From Limimaricola sp. (GTDB lineage Bacteria > Pseudomonadota > Alphaproteobacteria > Rhodobacterales > Rhodobacteraceae), in NCBI RefSeq assembly GCF_016125575.1, contig NZ_WGLM01000007.1:62001-126000 (forward strand): a stretch of 64,000 nucleotides of DNA, in the 5' to 3' direction. The notes under the pieces were generated by a model. It did no database searches. It was not told where the DNA came from and worked only from the letters and a program-made list of their open reading frames with translations. Position numbers and translations under genes: made by a program. Positions 8,646-17,252 of the stretch are shown here, one piece after another; position 1 is the stretch's first letter; each line of letters starts with the position of its first letter.

Positions 8646-8961
8646 CGCGGCGGCTTCATCTCGGCGGCTCAGCGTCCCGGCCGGACTGCATAAGCGGCCC
8701 GCGACTACGGTCCAAAAGACCTCAAACGTCCAAACCCCATGAGGCGCGCAAGCTCATCGCAGACCTAGTTTGTGCGGTTTCATGGCAAGGTGCCACAGGG
8801 GTAATCGCCGCAAGAAGCAGGTCCACCTGCAGCTGCGACCTTTCCTAACATTCCTGAAACCAGAGTGAATATTCCCGTCCAAACAGACGGGGCATCGACG
8901 GGCGTATCAACCTATCCCGGCCGGAACGCTCACAACGGATTGGAGGGAAAGAAGGTTGAAA
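8646..8961. other. Non-coding stretch between IS remnant and next gene
   Basis: No gene, RNA or repeat recognised. It probably contains further eroded insertion DNA at its left and the promoter of the secreted-protein gene at its right, where GGAGGGAAAGAAGG at 8942-8955 forms the ribosome binding site for ATG 8962. Confidence 0.35.
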
Positions 8962-10107
8962 ATGCTGCTATTCTTGAAAGAAAAGTCCGTCACCAGCATG
9001 CTGGGCGCGTTGGCGGCGTTGTCCATCGTCATTCTCAGCGCGACAGGCGCCCAAGCCGAGAACGGCCCGACGCCAAGTGCGGCGGATCTGGATACGGCCC
9101 TTGGTCATTGTACGAGTTTCGCAATGGCCAATGCCAAGTACATCTCCACGCCCGCGCCGGAATTCTGCTCTTGCGTGGTCTCGGGCCTGACGGATTCCAC
9201 GCAGAACTCCGACAGCGCGGCTCTGATCGGGTTGATGGCGGCGACCGCGCCTGACGAGAATGGCCAATGGGGGTGGTTCAGACCGCAAAGCCTTGCGGCC
9301 GCGTTGGGCGAGTCCCGGGATGTTCAGACGCTTTCAATGTCCATTCGTGCCGGACTCAATCGGTGTGGCGCAGGCGAAGCCTACGTCCCGTTCTCGCAGT
9401 CGGCAGCCGCTGCTGACGATAGCCATGTTGCCGCACCTGTCCGGGATCGCGCGCAGGCGCATTGCGTCTCGGCGATGAAGACGCATGGCGACAAGGTCCC
9501 TTATCCAGATGCGATGTGCGGCTGCATGCTCGACGCGGTTGATGCCAAGTTCAGCCCCACCGAGGCAGTCGCCGTGATCGGTGCCATGGCGGATGATCCG
9601 CCGGTGGCGGGGCATTGGCAACAATGGACTCGGCCAACGGGCCTGGCTGTGGCCGGGAACCTGTCCCACGAGGCCGCCAGCGCGCTGTCGCAAAAGGTTC
9701 GGCAACAGCTCGGCTCGGAGACCCAGAGGGCATGTGTCGCCGCCAAACCATCAAATGCGGCAGCCCCCGCAAACACCTCGGCCGAGCACTGCGCCGACGA
9801 GTCATGCTTCGCTGACGCGTTCAGCCATTGCAAACCGGCCAACTATGACGACTCGGTCGAGGGCCTTGGCGCCGTGCAGCTTGAAGTACTGGCAGACTCG
9901 GCAGCCGACGCTGCGCATTGCCGGATAAGCGTCAAATTCTTGGAAACCCCCAATCCCGCATGGATCGGCAAGCCGCTGACAATGACCCTGGACAGAGGCC
10001 AGCCATTCGGGCCCCAATACAAGGCCGGGGTCACTGCCTGCATGACGTCGGACGGGGCTGAAAGCTATGACTGTGCCGGGCCCCTGCTGGATACGATCCA
10101 ACACTAG
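8962..10107 (+). CDS. Secreted Cys-rich protein with internal duplication, function unknown
   Basis: 381 aa. ATG 8962 is chosen over TTG 8956 because GAAGG sits 6 bases before it. A signal peptide ends near ATGAQA-E. The mature protein holds two copies of a roughly 85-residue unit: HCTSFAMANAKY..FCSCVVSGLT..IGLMAA and HCVSAMKTHGDK..MCGCMLDAVD..IGAMAD, each with one Cys before and a CxC pair after a conserved spacing. A third Cys-rich part (HCADESCFADAFSHC) leads into a C-terminal region with two more cysteines. No known family was recognised. A perfect hairpin follows the stop. Export to an oxidising compartment is inferred. Confidence 0.7.
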   Translation: MLLFLKEKSVTSMLGALAALSIVILSATGAQAENGPTPSAADLDTALGHCTSFAMANAKYISTPAPEFCSCVVSGLTDSTQNSDSAALIGLMAATAPDENGQWGWFRPQSLAAALGESRDVQTLSMSIRAGLNRCGAGEAYVPFSQSAAAADDSHVAAPVRDRAQAHCVSAMKTHGDKVPYPDAMCGCMLDAVDAKFSPTEAVAVIGAMADDPPVAGHWQQWTRPTGLAVAGNLSHEAASALSQKVRQQLGSETQRACVAAKPSNAAAPANTSAEHCADESCFADAFSHCKPANYDDSVEGLGAVQLEVLADSAADAAHCRISVKFLETPNPAWIGKPLTMTLDRGQPFGPQYKAGVTACMTSDGAESYDCAGPLLDTIQH

Positions 10108-10167
10108 GCCCAACGCCCTTTGAACCGGCGGTCGCGCCTTCCCTCTGCGGCGCCGGGGCAAGAAGCC

Positions 10168-10190
10168 GCCCCCGTCCGAACGACGGGGGC
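10168..10190. terminator. Hairpin between convergent genes
   Basis: Perfect 9-bp stem GCCCCCGTC / GACGGGGGC with a CGAAC loop, located between the stop of the secreted Cys-rich gene and the stop of the LuxR-type gene. On the minus strand it is followed by GGCGGCTTCTT, a weak T-rich tail. It fits a bidirectional terminator for the two convergent genes. Confidence 0.65.
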
Positions 10191-10197
10191 GATTGCA

Positions 10198-10845
10198 TCA
10201 CAGCCCCGACGCTCCGGGGGTGATCAAGGGAAGGCCGCACAACATCAGGGCAATCAACTCTGCCTGTCGGCTGGTCTGGGTCTTCTGGAACAGGTTGCGC
10301 AGGTGAAACGCCACGGTCGTATTTGAAACCTGGAAATGCTCGGCGATCTGGTCCTTGCGTCGCCCCTCTGCGAGGGCAAGCGCAATTCGGGTCTCGGTTT
10401 CGGTCAGGTCGAAGAGATTGGCGACAAGATCTTCAGGAAGTTCGAGGCCATTGCGCTGCGGATCTGTCACAAACAGGGCCAGCCTGAAGCGGCCGTCAGT
10501 CGTCTCAGGGATCGGCGAGGCCAGCAACAGAAGATCGCGCTCGCCCGTGGGGCGTGGCAGCGCAAGGCCCGAGGCTGATGAGGGGCCCGCCCCGGCCCCT
10601 GCTCCTGACTGTGCTGCGCCGCTGGACCGGGTGAACGAGCGGAAGATATCGCGCAACTTCCTTGCCTCGGCGGCGGCCCCTATCCGAACCCGGTCATCGA
10701 TCGAGATGCCATCGCGCTCAGGGGTCAGATCCCGGGCGATGGCATTTGCAAAGATCACCCTTTCGTCTTCGTCCAGCAGCACGATCCCGATTGCCAAAAG
10801 GTCAAGGACCCGAAGCTCTGCATGCTGTTCCTCGTTCTTCGTCAT
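10198..10845 (-). CDS. LuxR-type transcriptional regulator with PAS-like N-terminus
   Basis: 215 aa from ATG 10845. The C-terminal 65 residues form a GerE/LuxR helix-turn-helix: LTETETRIALALAEGRRKDQ, then QVSNTTVAFHLRNLFQKT, with the expected Glu, Ala and Leu core positions. The N-terminal part (LLAIGIVLLDEDERVIFAN) resembles a PAS sensor, separated by a Gly/Ala-rich linker near residues 90-110. No receiver Asp is present, so it is not a classical response regulator. It lies between two unknown secreted-protein genes that may be its targets. No strong ribosome binding site precedes the chosen start, so the exact start is uncertain. Confidence 0.8.
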   Translation of the reverse strand: MTKNEEQHAELRVLDLLAIGIVLLDEDERVIFANAIARDLTPERDGISIDDRVRIGAAAEARKLRDIFRSFTRSSGAAQSGAGAGAGPSSASGLALPRPTGERDLLLLASPIPETTDGRFRLALFVTDPQRNGLELPEDLVANLFDLTETETRIALALAEGRRKDQIAEHFQVSNTTVAFHLRNLFQKTQTSRQAELIALMLCGLPLITPGASGL

Positions 10846-10983
10846 AGGCGTTTTACTAACATAAATCAGTGCCCTCGACCATTCACCGTCAATCCAGAGA
10901 TGACCGGCGGGGCGAGAAATCAACTCTTCGTCCAAGGTATCGCACCCGGGCCGAGGCCTTGAAGGCAGGCACCTGCAATCGGA

Positions 10984-11005
10984 GACCCGTCCATCAGGAC
11001 GGGTC
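10984..11005 (-). terminator. Hairpin downstream of secreted-protein gene
   Basis: Perfect 9-bp stem GACCCGTCC / GGACGGGTC around an ATCA loop, 77 bases past the stop of the minus-strand gene at 11082. There is no clear T tract, so it may be a terminator or an mRNA-stabilising stem. Confidence 0.5.
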
Positions 11006-11081
11006 AAACCGGCGACGGGTTTGCCTCAATGTGGGGAGGTATCGACGGCGCACCAAAGATCGCCATAGCAAGGCTGGCTGT

Positions 11082-12035
11082 TTATTTGGCCATCCGACGC
11101 CAGTCGATGGTGCCCGGCCCGGCCTGCCGGCGCTGCAACCAGACGTCCGAGATTGCATCATCGCGGACATGGCCCTGATGCAGCAGGCCGTCGATACCGA
11201 CATCCTGACCAAGCACATTCCTCGAAATGACGATTGTCATCTGCACCGGCGCATAGTCCGCCATGTAGGCCCTCAATCCGTCAGGCGTGGCGCGGCGCAT
11301 CAGGGCGTCGGCGACCTTGGCCGGGGTGGCGTTGATGCCGTCGCTTGCTTTGAACGACACCTCGTTTGGTTCAACTGGCGGCAACGGTGTCCAATCGCCA
11401 TCCGGACCGGACACGGGCTCCAGCGCGAGGCAGGATGTGTCAAAGCATTGGGCCGCGGCGGCCTCCGCATCGCTCATCACATGCCGCGCGGCCAGATCGA
11501 TTGACGAGCGTGTCCCCTGAACGGGCTGCATGGCAAAGCGCCACGTCACGTTCGGCCCGATGCCGAATTCGCTTTCCGGCCCCACGGGAACCCCGGGATA
11601 GTCCTTCATGGTTTGCTCTCGCAGGACGGGGCCAAGATTGAAACGGCTGATCTCGATCAGGTCGGTATAGGCTTCCGGGTATTCAGGGCTGGCCGCGACG
11701 CGCCGGATCGTGACGCGATAACGCACCGACTTGAGAGGTTTGTCTTCCTTTTCAACCATCAGAATGGCCCGGACCACGGAACTGATGGCGTGATCCGGCG
11801 GAAAAACCGAATCCTGCGGGGCATTGGGAAAGCGCGCTTTTGAGTACCAGTCATCGCTCAACAGTGACTGGGGATCGATCGTTTCGAATCCATCACCGGT
11901 GACGAAGTCGCTCTCGATCGCCTGCTGATGCGCCGCAACATCTTCGGGCAGGACAAGCGCGCCCGCCGGGGCAGCCACCATCAGGGAAAGAAGCGCGGCA
12001 GAAAGGCTAAAAGGCAGAGACGGCGCCGTTTTCAT
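11082..12035 (-). CDS. Secreted protein, function unknown
   Basis: 317 aa. ATG 12035 is preceded by GGGAG at 7 bases; the protein begins with a clear signal peptide (SLSAALLSLMVAAPAGA). The mature part is acidic and has a single pair of cysteines (QCFDTSC), probably a disulfide, and long beta-like stretches (VRYRVTIRRVAASPEY, NVTWRFAMQPVQGT). No domain recognised. It is read in the same direction as the LuxR-type gene that lies 236 bases downstream, and is divergent from nothing, following the ROK regulator by 134 bases. Probably periplasmic. Confidence 0.65.
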   Translation of the reverse strand: MKTAPSLPFSLSAALLSLMVAAPAGALVLPEDVAAHQQAIESDFVTGDGFETIDPQSLLSDDWYSKARFPNAPQDSVFPPDHAISSVVRAILMVEKEDKPLKSVRYRVTIRRVAASPEYPEAYTDLIEISRFNLGPVLREQTMKDYPGVPVGPESEFGIGPNVTWRFAMQPVQGTRSSIDLAARHVMSDAEAAAAQCFDTSCLALEPVSGPDGDWTPLPPVEPNEVSFKASDGINATPAKVADALMRRATPDGLRAYMADYAPVQMTIVISRNVLGQDVGIDGLLHQGHVRDDAISDVWLQRRQAGPGTIDWRRMAK

Positions 12036-12169
12036 GCGATGCTCCCGTTTGCTGGCAGTCCGGTCGTGTTGGTTGCCGGCAAGATTTTGCAAGCCGGCCA
12101 AACAACCTTAGCGAGACGGCCAACGGGGCATCACCGTTCAAACGAACAGGGCCGCGCCGCGCAAACGGA

Positions 12170-13375
12170 TCAGGCCCCCAGCGCCCGATTGTTAAAGGCG
12201 TATTCGGCAACCAGCGGCAGCGTGGCTGCACCAACCGCGCGGGCCATTTCACCCCATCGGCCGGCCACGACATCGGGGCGCTCGACGCCTTGCAGGTCCA
12301 TCGTATCGAAGATGACATTGACGTCGTGAACTATCCGGTCCCGAATATGTTCAGGAAATGCGCCGTCGATCACGACAGACTCGAAGTCGATGACCGCAAG
12401 GGAAGAGACTGCACCATGCGCCAGTGCTTTCGCGGTATCGGCGATCCAGACATCAACCAGATCCGGATACCGGTCCCAGCCTTCGGGGCTGTTCCAGATG
12501 TCATAACGGTCACCGCCCGCCGCCTCGATCATCTGTTCCAGAACGAAGATCGACGCATGGTCCATCAGGCGATTCTTGCCCGGCGACCCGTCCGGCACCC
12601 GCAACGGGCCGAAGCCTCCGGCATTTCCGGTGCGACCCAGAAACACTTCTGAATCCAGCACGATGCCACCACCAACAATCGTGCCGACGAAGAAGTAGAT
12701 CAGGTCCTCGGTCTTGTCATGCGAGCCGAACATCAATTCGGCACGGCACGCGGCTGTGCCATCGTTTTCGACCAGCACTTGCCAGCTTCCGATCTGCGAC
12801 AGCGCGGCGGCGATGTCGAAGTCGCGCCAAAGGTCCATTTCGGATTGCGGCGCGGCCATCTCGCCGGCCCAGCTCCACAGCTCGTTGGGGATCGCCACGC
12901 CGAAACCCGCCACGGCCTCGGGGGCCACCTTTGCCTCCGTCAGCACTGGCGACAGCGCATCCTCGACGAAGGCCATGCAACTGTCAGGTGTGGGATAGGT
13001 ATGAAATTCCGAGCGGCTGGCGCGGATGGTGCCGGTAAAATCGAGGATGATAAGGTCATAGCTGCGCCGGCCAACCTTCAGTCCAAGATAGAATCGGGCG
13101 TCGGGATTGATGCGGGCCGGTATCGAGGGCTGACCCAGTTTGCCCCGTTCGGGCTCGCCACGCAAAAGCAGGTTTTCGGCCTCAAGGCTGCGGAAGATCA
13201 TCGAGACGGCATTGGGGGAAAGTCCGGTGGCCCGGGTCGCTTCGGCCCTCGTCAGCCAGCCATTCCGGCGGACCAGATGAAGGATGACGCGTTCATTATG
13301 GTGGCGGACGGCAACCTGGTTCGAGCCGCGAATCTTTGCGTAACCATTTGTTGTTTTTGAGTTTCGTCTGCTCAT
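12170..13375 (-). CDS. ROK-family transcriptional regulator
   Basis: 401 aa. ATG 13375 follows an AGGAG site. Residues 25-80 form a winged helix (ERVILHLVRRNGWLTRAEAT, LSPNAVSMIFRSLEAENLLL) and the remainder is the ROK sugar-kinase-like fold with VENDGTAACRAE and VGTIVGGGIVLD, the latter being the glycine-rich site. The zinc-binding CxCGxxGC motif of ROK kinases is missing, so a ligand-binding repressor rather than a kinase is likely. It is divergent from the sugar ABC operon and is the probable local regulator of it, comparable to FrcR next to frcBCAK in rhizobia (established for that family; inferred here). Confidence 0.88.
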   Translation of the reverse strand: MSRRNSKTTNGYAKIRGSNQVAVRHHNERVILHLVRRNGWLTRAEATRATGLSPNAVSMIFRSLEAENLLLRGEPERGKLGQPSIPARINPDARFYLGLKVGRRSYDLIILDFTGTIRASRSEFHTYPTPDSCMAFVEDALSPVLTEAKVAPEAVAGFGVAIPNELWSWAGEMAAPQSEMDLWRDFDIAAALSQIGSWQVLVENDGTAACRAELMFGSHDKTEDLIYFFVGTIVGGGIVLDSEVFLGRTGNAGGFGPLRVPDGSPGKNRLMDHASIFVLEQMIEAAGGDRYDIWNSPEGWDRYPDLVDVWIADTAKALAHGAVSSLAVIDFESVVIDGAFPEHIRDRIVHDVNVIFDTMDLQGVERPDVVAGRWGEMARAVGAATLPLVAEYAFNNRALGA

Positions 13376-13479
13376 TTCGCTCCTGCTTGGCCAGCCAGAC
13401 GGCCCTGTGAAATCACAGAGCGAGGTTATTGCGTAATCTGCGCCGGTCCACAGGGCAAGCCTGCCGATGGCGGCTCCTT

Positions 13480-13500
13480 TAATTACTTCACTATGAATTA
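13480..13500. promoter_or_regulatory. AT-rich inverted repeat upstream of the ABC operon
   Basis: TAATT and AATTA arms separated by 11 bases, in the only AT-rich part of the 207-base divergent region. TTGACT at 13504-13509 directly follows. Possible operator/promoter for the ROK regulator; the arms are short, so the call is tentative. Confidence 0.35.
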
Positions 13501-13582
13501 GTATTGACTCTGAGGGTTCCATACAGTCCCTTTTTACCCGGAGGACGCGGGTCAGAGGGCCGCGAGGGAGGAGATTCTTGCG

Positions 13583-16210
13583 TTGCAGGGCCCCATGGGT
13601 CCGCACGCGGATTTGAGCATCATGACCGAGATCGACCCAACATCGGCGCAAGAGGCGCGGCCTGCAGAACAGGTCCGGCTGATTGCGCTGCACGATGTCA
13701 GCAAGACCTTCGGCGGCACCGTCGCGGCCAGCCATGTCAGCCTTGACGTTCAGCCAGCCGAAGTACTGGCGCTGCTGGGCGAGAACGGCGCGGGCAAAAG
13801 CACCTGCGTGAAGATGATGTGCGGCGTGCACCGGCCGTCGAGCGGAGAAATCCTTGTCCGGGGCCAGCCACAAAACTGGCATTCGCCGCTTGATGCGCAG
13901 CAGGCAGGTATTGCCGTCGTCCACCAGCACCCGGGCTTGTTTCCTGACCTCAACGTCATGGAAAACATATTCTTCGGGCGCTTTCCGAAGAACTCGGTCG
14001 GGATCCTCAACCGTGGCCTGATGTACCGCAAATCCGCCGAGCTGCTGGAAACCGTGGGCCTTTCGGTGCGTCCCGACGCGATGCTTCGAACGCTCAGCGT
14101 ATCCGAGCAGCAACTGGTCGAAATCGCCAAGGCGCTGTCAACCGAAGCCGACGTGCTGATCCTTGACGAGCCCACAGCCTGCTTGTCGCATCGCGAAGTC
14201 GAGAAGCTGTTCACCGTCGTCCGCAGGCTCAAGCAAAGCGGGGTGGGCATCGTCTTTGTCGGTCACAGAATGGACGAGGTGTTCGGCATCGCGGACCGCA
14301 TCTCGGTACTGCGCGACGGCGCGCTGGTGCGCACCGCGACAGCCCAGGAATTGTCGCGGCAAGAAGCCATCAACCTGATGGCCGGCCGGGAATTGCTCGC
14401 GTCCTTCCCAGAGCGAGGGCATGAACCCGGTGATGTGGTCTTGCAGACCGAGGGCCTATCGGTCGACGCCGAATTCGAGGATATTTCACTCTCTGTCAGG
14501 GCCGGCGAGATCTTCGGCATCGGCGGGCTGGTCGGCAGCGGGCGGACGGAATTCGCCACGACCCTGTTCGGTGTCCATCGGCCCAGCCGGGGCCAGATCC
14601 TTATCGACGGCGCGCCAGTTGACATCCGGTCACCGCAAGAAGCGATGCGGCACCGGATCGCCTACGTCTCGGAAGACCGGCACGCCAAGTCGCTGATCAT
14701 GGACTTCCCGATCCGGGTGAATGCCTCGCTCGCGATCCTGCGGTCATGCACCAGCTACGGACTGCTGCGCCCGGCAAAGGAAATCTCGCAGACACGCAGT
14801 TATCTCGAACGTCTCAAATTGCGTTTCGCGTCCTACGAGCAAGAGATTTCGGGCCTTTCCGGGGGCAACCAGCAGAAGGTCGCCCTCTCGAAATGGCTGG
14901 CGACGCAGCCGCGGATCCTGATCCTGGACGAACCGACACAAGGCATCGACGTCGAGAGCAAGGCCGAGGTCCACGCGATCATTGCTGACCTCGCGCGCGC
15001 AGGTATGGCGATCATCCTGATTTCGTCGGAACTGCCCGAACTGATCGGCATGTGCGACCGGATTGCGGTCCTCCGGGAAGGCCGGATGACCGCCCTCTTC
15101 AATGGGGCGGAGGCAGATCCTTCGACGGTACTGAAGGCTGCAACCGACGATGCGTCCGGGTCCACAGTAGGCGACGCGTCCCCTACCGAAGCGGCGCCAG
15201 CCGACCAGACTGCCGCCCGGTCTTCCATGCGCGCCTTCGCCGAATCCGTCTTCCTGAGGCGAGAGATGGGGCTGGTCGTAGCGATCCTTGCCATTGTGAT
15301 CCCGGTCTCGCTGATCAATCCGCGCATGCTTAGCGGTACCAACATCAACTCGCTGTCGATGGACGCCGCATTACTGGGCTTCGTGGCGCTGGGTCAGATG
15401 CTTGTGATCCTGACCCGCAATATCGACCTGTCGGTCGCGTCGGTGATCGGGATCACAGCCTACGCCTCGGCGTTGTTCATGCATAACAATCCGCAAATGC
15501 CCGCAATCGCCGCCTTGGCTGTCGCGATGTGCCTCGGCGGCGGCCTTGGCGTGATCAATGGACTGATCGTTGCATATGGAAAGGTGCCCTCCATCGTCGC
15601 GACACTGGGAACGATGTCGGTCTATCGCGGCCTCTACAGCATGTGGGCCAATGGCGATCAGATCAGCGCCGACGAGGTGCCGCAACACTGGCTGGACCTT
15701 GCAGGTAGCCAGATCCTCGGCATCCCGGTGATCGTGCTCCTGTCGATCGCAACGCTCGCGGTCGCGGCATTCCTGCTGCGGCGGACCGAGTTCGGTCGCG
15801 AACTCTACGGCGTGGGATCCAACCCGGCCGCCGCTGATACGATAGGCGTTCCTGCAGCCCGACGGGTCTTTGCCGCCTTCGCCTTTGCGGGTGTGCTTGC
15901 CGGCCTGATGGGCGCGCTTTGGGCCTCGCGCTATGCCACGGTCGATGCGCGTGTCGCCTTTGGCTACGAGTTGACCGTGATTGCCTCCGTCGTGGTAGGC
16001 GGCGTCGCGATCCGGGGCGGCTCCGGCACGGTTTTCGGCATCGCGCTGGGCGTCATCACCCTTCTGGTGATCCGCAATGGCCTCAGCCTTGTCCGGGTCG
16101 ATCCGCTCTGGCTGCAGGGGGTCTATGGCCTTGTGATCCTCGCCGCGATCACGGTCGACGCCAACATTGCCGCCCGGAACGAACGCGCACTCAAGCGGAG
16201 GGCGTTGTGA
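13583..16210 (+). CDS. Sugar ABC transporter, fused ATPase (RbsA-like) and permease (RbsC-like)
   Basis: 875 aa from TTG 13583, which has a GGGAGGAG site 9 bases upstream; ATG 13622 is an alternative with a poor site. Domain 1 (about 35-270) has Walker A GENGAGKST, signature LSVSEQQLVEIAKAL and Walker B VLILDEPTACL. Domain 2 (about 285-520) has the usual degenerate A-site GLVGSGRTE, a canonical LSGGNQQKVALSKWLA and ILILDEPTQGID. From about 550 a permease domain begins, with ITRNIDLSVASVIGIT and GGVAIRGGSGTVFG. In rhaTPQS, lsrACDB and rbs systems these are separate polypeptides, so this is a natural fusion. Imports a pentose or deoxyhexose-type sugar by inference. Confidence 0.92.
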   Translation: MQGPMGPHADLSIMTEIDPTSAQEARPAEQVRLIALHDVSKTFGGTVAASHVSLDVQPAEVLALLGENGAGKSTCVKMMCGVHRPSSGEILVRGQPQNWHSPLDAQQAGIAVVHQHPGLFPDLNVMENIFFGRFPKNSVGILNRGLMYRKSAELLETVGLSVRPDAMLRTLSVSEQQLVEIAKALSTEADVLILDEPTACLSHREVEKLFTVVRRLKQSGVGIVFVGHRMDEVFGIADRISVLRDGALVRTATAQELSRQEAINLMAGRELLASFPERGHEPGDVVLQTEGLSVDAEFEDISLSVRAGEIFGIGGLVGSGRTEFATTLFGVHRPSRGQILIDGAPVDIRSPQEAMRHRIAYVSEDRHAKSLIMDFPIRVNASLAILRSCTSYGLLRPAKEISQTRSYLERLKLRFASYEQEISGLSGGNQQKVALSKWLATQPRILILDEPTQGIDVESKAEVHAIIADLARAGMAIILISSELPELIGMCDRIAVLREGRMTALFNGAEADPSTVLKAATDDASGSTVGDASPTEAAPADQTAARSSMRAFAESVFLRREMGLVVAILAIVIPVSLINPRMLSGTNINSLSMDAALLGFVALGQMLVILTRNIDLSVASVIGITAYASALFMHNNPQMPAIAALAVAMCLGGGLGVINGLIVAYGKVPSIVATLGTMSVYRGLYSMWANGDQISADEVPQHWLDLAGSQILGIPVIVLLSIATLAVAAFLLRRTEFGRELYGVGSNPAAADTIGVPAARRVFAAFAFAGVLAGLMGALWASRYATVDARVAFGYELTVIASVVVGGVAIRGGSGTVFGIALGVITLLVIRNGLSLVRVDPLWLQGVYGLVILAAITVDANIAARNERALKRRAL

Positions 16211-17199
16211 TGAAACTGCCAGCCTGGCTATCCGCATGGGATGTCTTCATCTGCCTCGTGTCACTGGCCGTCGCGCTTTACGGGTTCGCGGTGGTTCCCA
16301 ACTTTGGCACTGCTTTCAACATCTCGCAGGTGATTGCCGGCGTGTCCGAGCGTGCGCTGATCGCGCTGCCGATGATGTTGCTGCTGATCACCCGCGACAT
16401 TGACCTCTCGGTGGCCAGCACGCTGGCCCTCACAAGCGTGATACTCGGCCTCAGCGTGCAATCCGGGATGCCGCTGGCCCCTGCCATTGGTGTAACCCTT
16501 GTGGCCGGGGCGATCCTCGGGGCGTTCAACGGCGTGATGTCAACGTGGGTCGGCCTGCCTTCGCTGGTGGTCACGCTGGGCACGATGGCCCTGTTCAGGG
16601 GCATTGGCTATGTCCTGCTGGGGACAGGCTCGGTCAACATCCTGCCCGCCGCGCTGACCGATTTCGGCTTTCTCAACGTTGGCCACCTGCCGCTTCCGCG
16701 TACCATCCTGCCGTTCCTGATCATCTTGCCGGTTTTTGCGGTCATCGTTCACGCCACGCCGCTGGGACGGCGCATTTTCGCAATCGGGGGCAATCCGGAA
16801 ACGGCCCGCTATTCGGGCATCAACGCTGACCGGATCCGCTTTGGGCTGTTCGTGTTTTCCGGCGTCATGTCGTCCATTGCCGGGATCACTTACACGGCCC
16901 GCCTTGCCAATGCCCGCGCCAACAATGCCTTCGGCATGGAACTGGACGTCATCACCATCGCGATGCTCGGAGGGGTCAGCGTGTTTGGTGGCAAGGGGGG
17001 CGTGGTTGGCGTGGTCGGCGCGCTGAGCCTGATCGCCCTGATCCGCAACCAGCTTGGCATCAGTGGTGTCGGCGGCGATGCCCAAAGCACCGTGATCGGC
17101 ATGCTGCTGATTATCGCGCTGCTGGCCGGCAATGTCTCGCCGCTCCTGTCGACCATGTTCCGCAGGCGTTTTGGCGCCAGCAGAGACTTGCCGCGGTAA
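16210..17199 (+). CDS. Sugar ABC transporter permease (second subunit)
   Basis: 329 aa; its ATG shares one base with the preceding TGA (TGATG), indicating translational coupling. About nine hydrophobic spans, with the RbsC/RhaQ-type motifs ITRDIDLSVASTLALTSV and GGVSVFGGKGGVVG, and the cytoplasmic loop GRRIFAIGGNPETARYSGIN that contacts the ATPase. It is the partner of the permease half of the upstream fusion, giving a heterodimeric channel as in the RhaPQ and LsrCD pairs. Confidence 0.92.
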   Translation: MKLPAWLSAWDVFICLVSLAVALYGFAVVPNFGTAFNISQVIAGVSERALIALPMMLLLITRDIDLSVASTLALTSVILGLSVQSGMPLAPAIGVTLVAGAILGAFNGVMSTWVGLPSLVVTLGTMALFRGIGYVLLGTGSVNILPAALTDFGFLNVGHLPLPRTILPFLIILPVFAVIVHATPLGRRIFAIGGNPETARYSGINADRIRFGLFVFSGVMSSIAGITYTARLANARANNAFGMELDVITIAMLGGVSVFGGKGGVVGVVGALSLIALIRNQLGISGVGGDAQSTVIGMLLIIALLAGNVSPLLSTMFRRRFGASRDLPR

Positions 17200-17252
17200 C
17201 GACGCGGCATTCAATGCCAGGGTTTCTGGCAAAATCAGTGGAGGAAATAGTT

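Noticed and set aside
13622-16210. Possibility that the ATPase-permease fusion is a sequencing frameshift product
   Set aside because: The frame is continuous with normal codon use through the linker at about 15120-15250 and no stop or start-like site appears at the junction; raw-read check is still advised in the finding.
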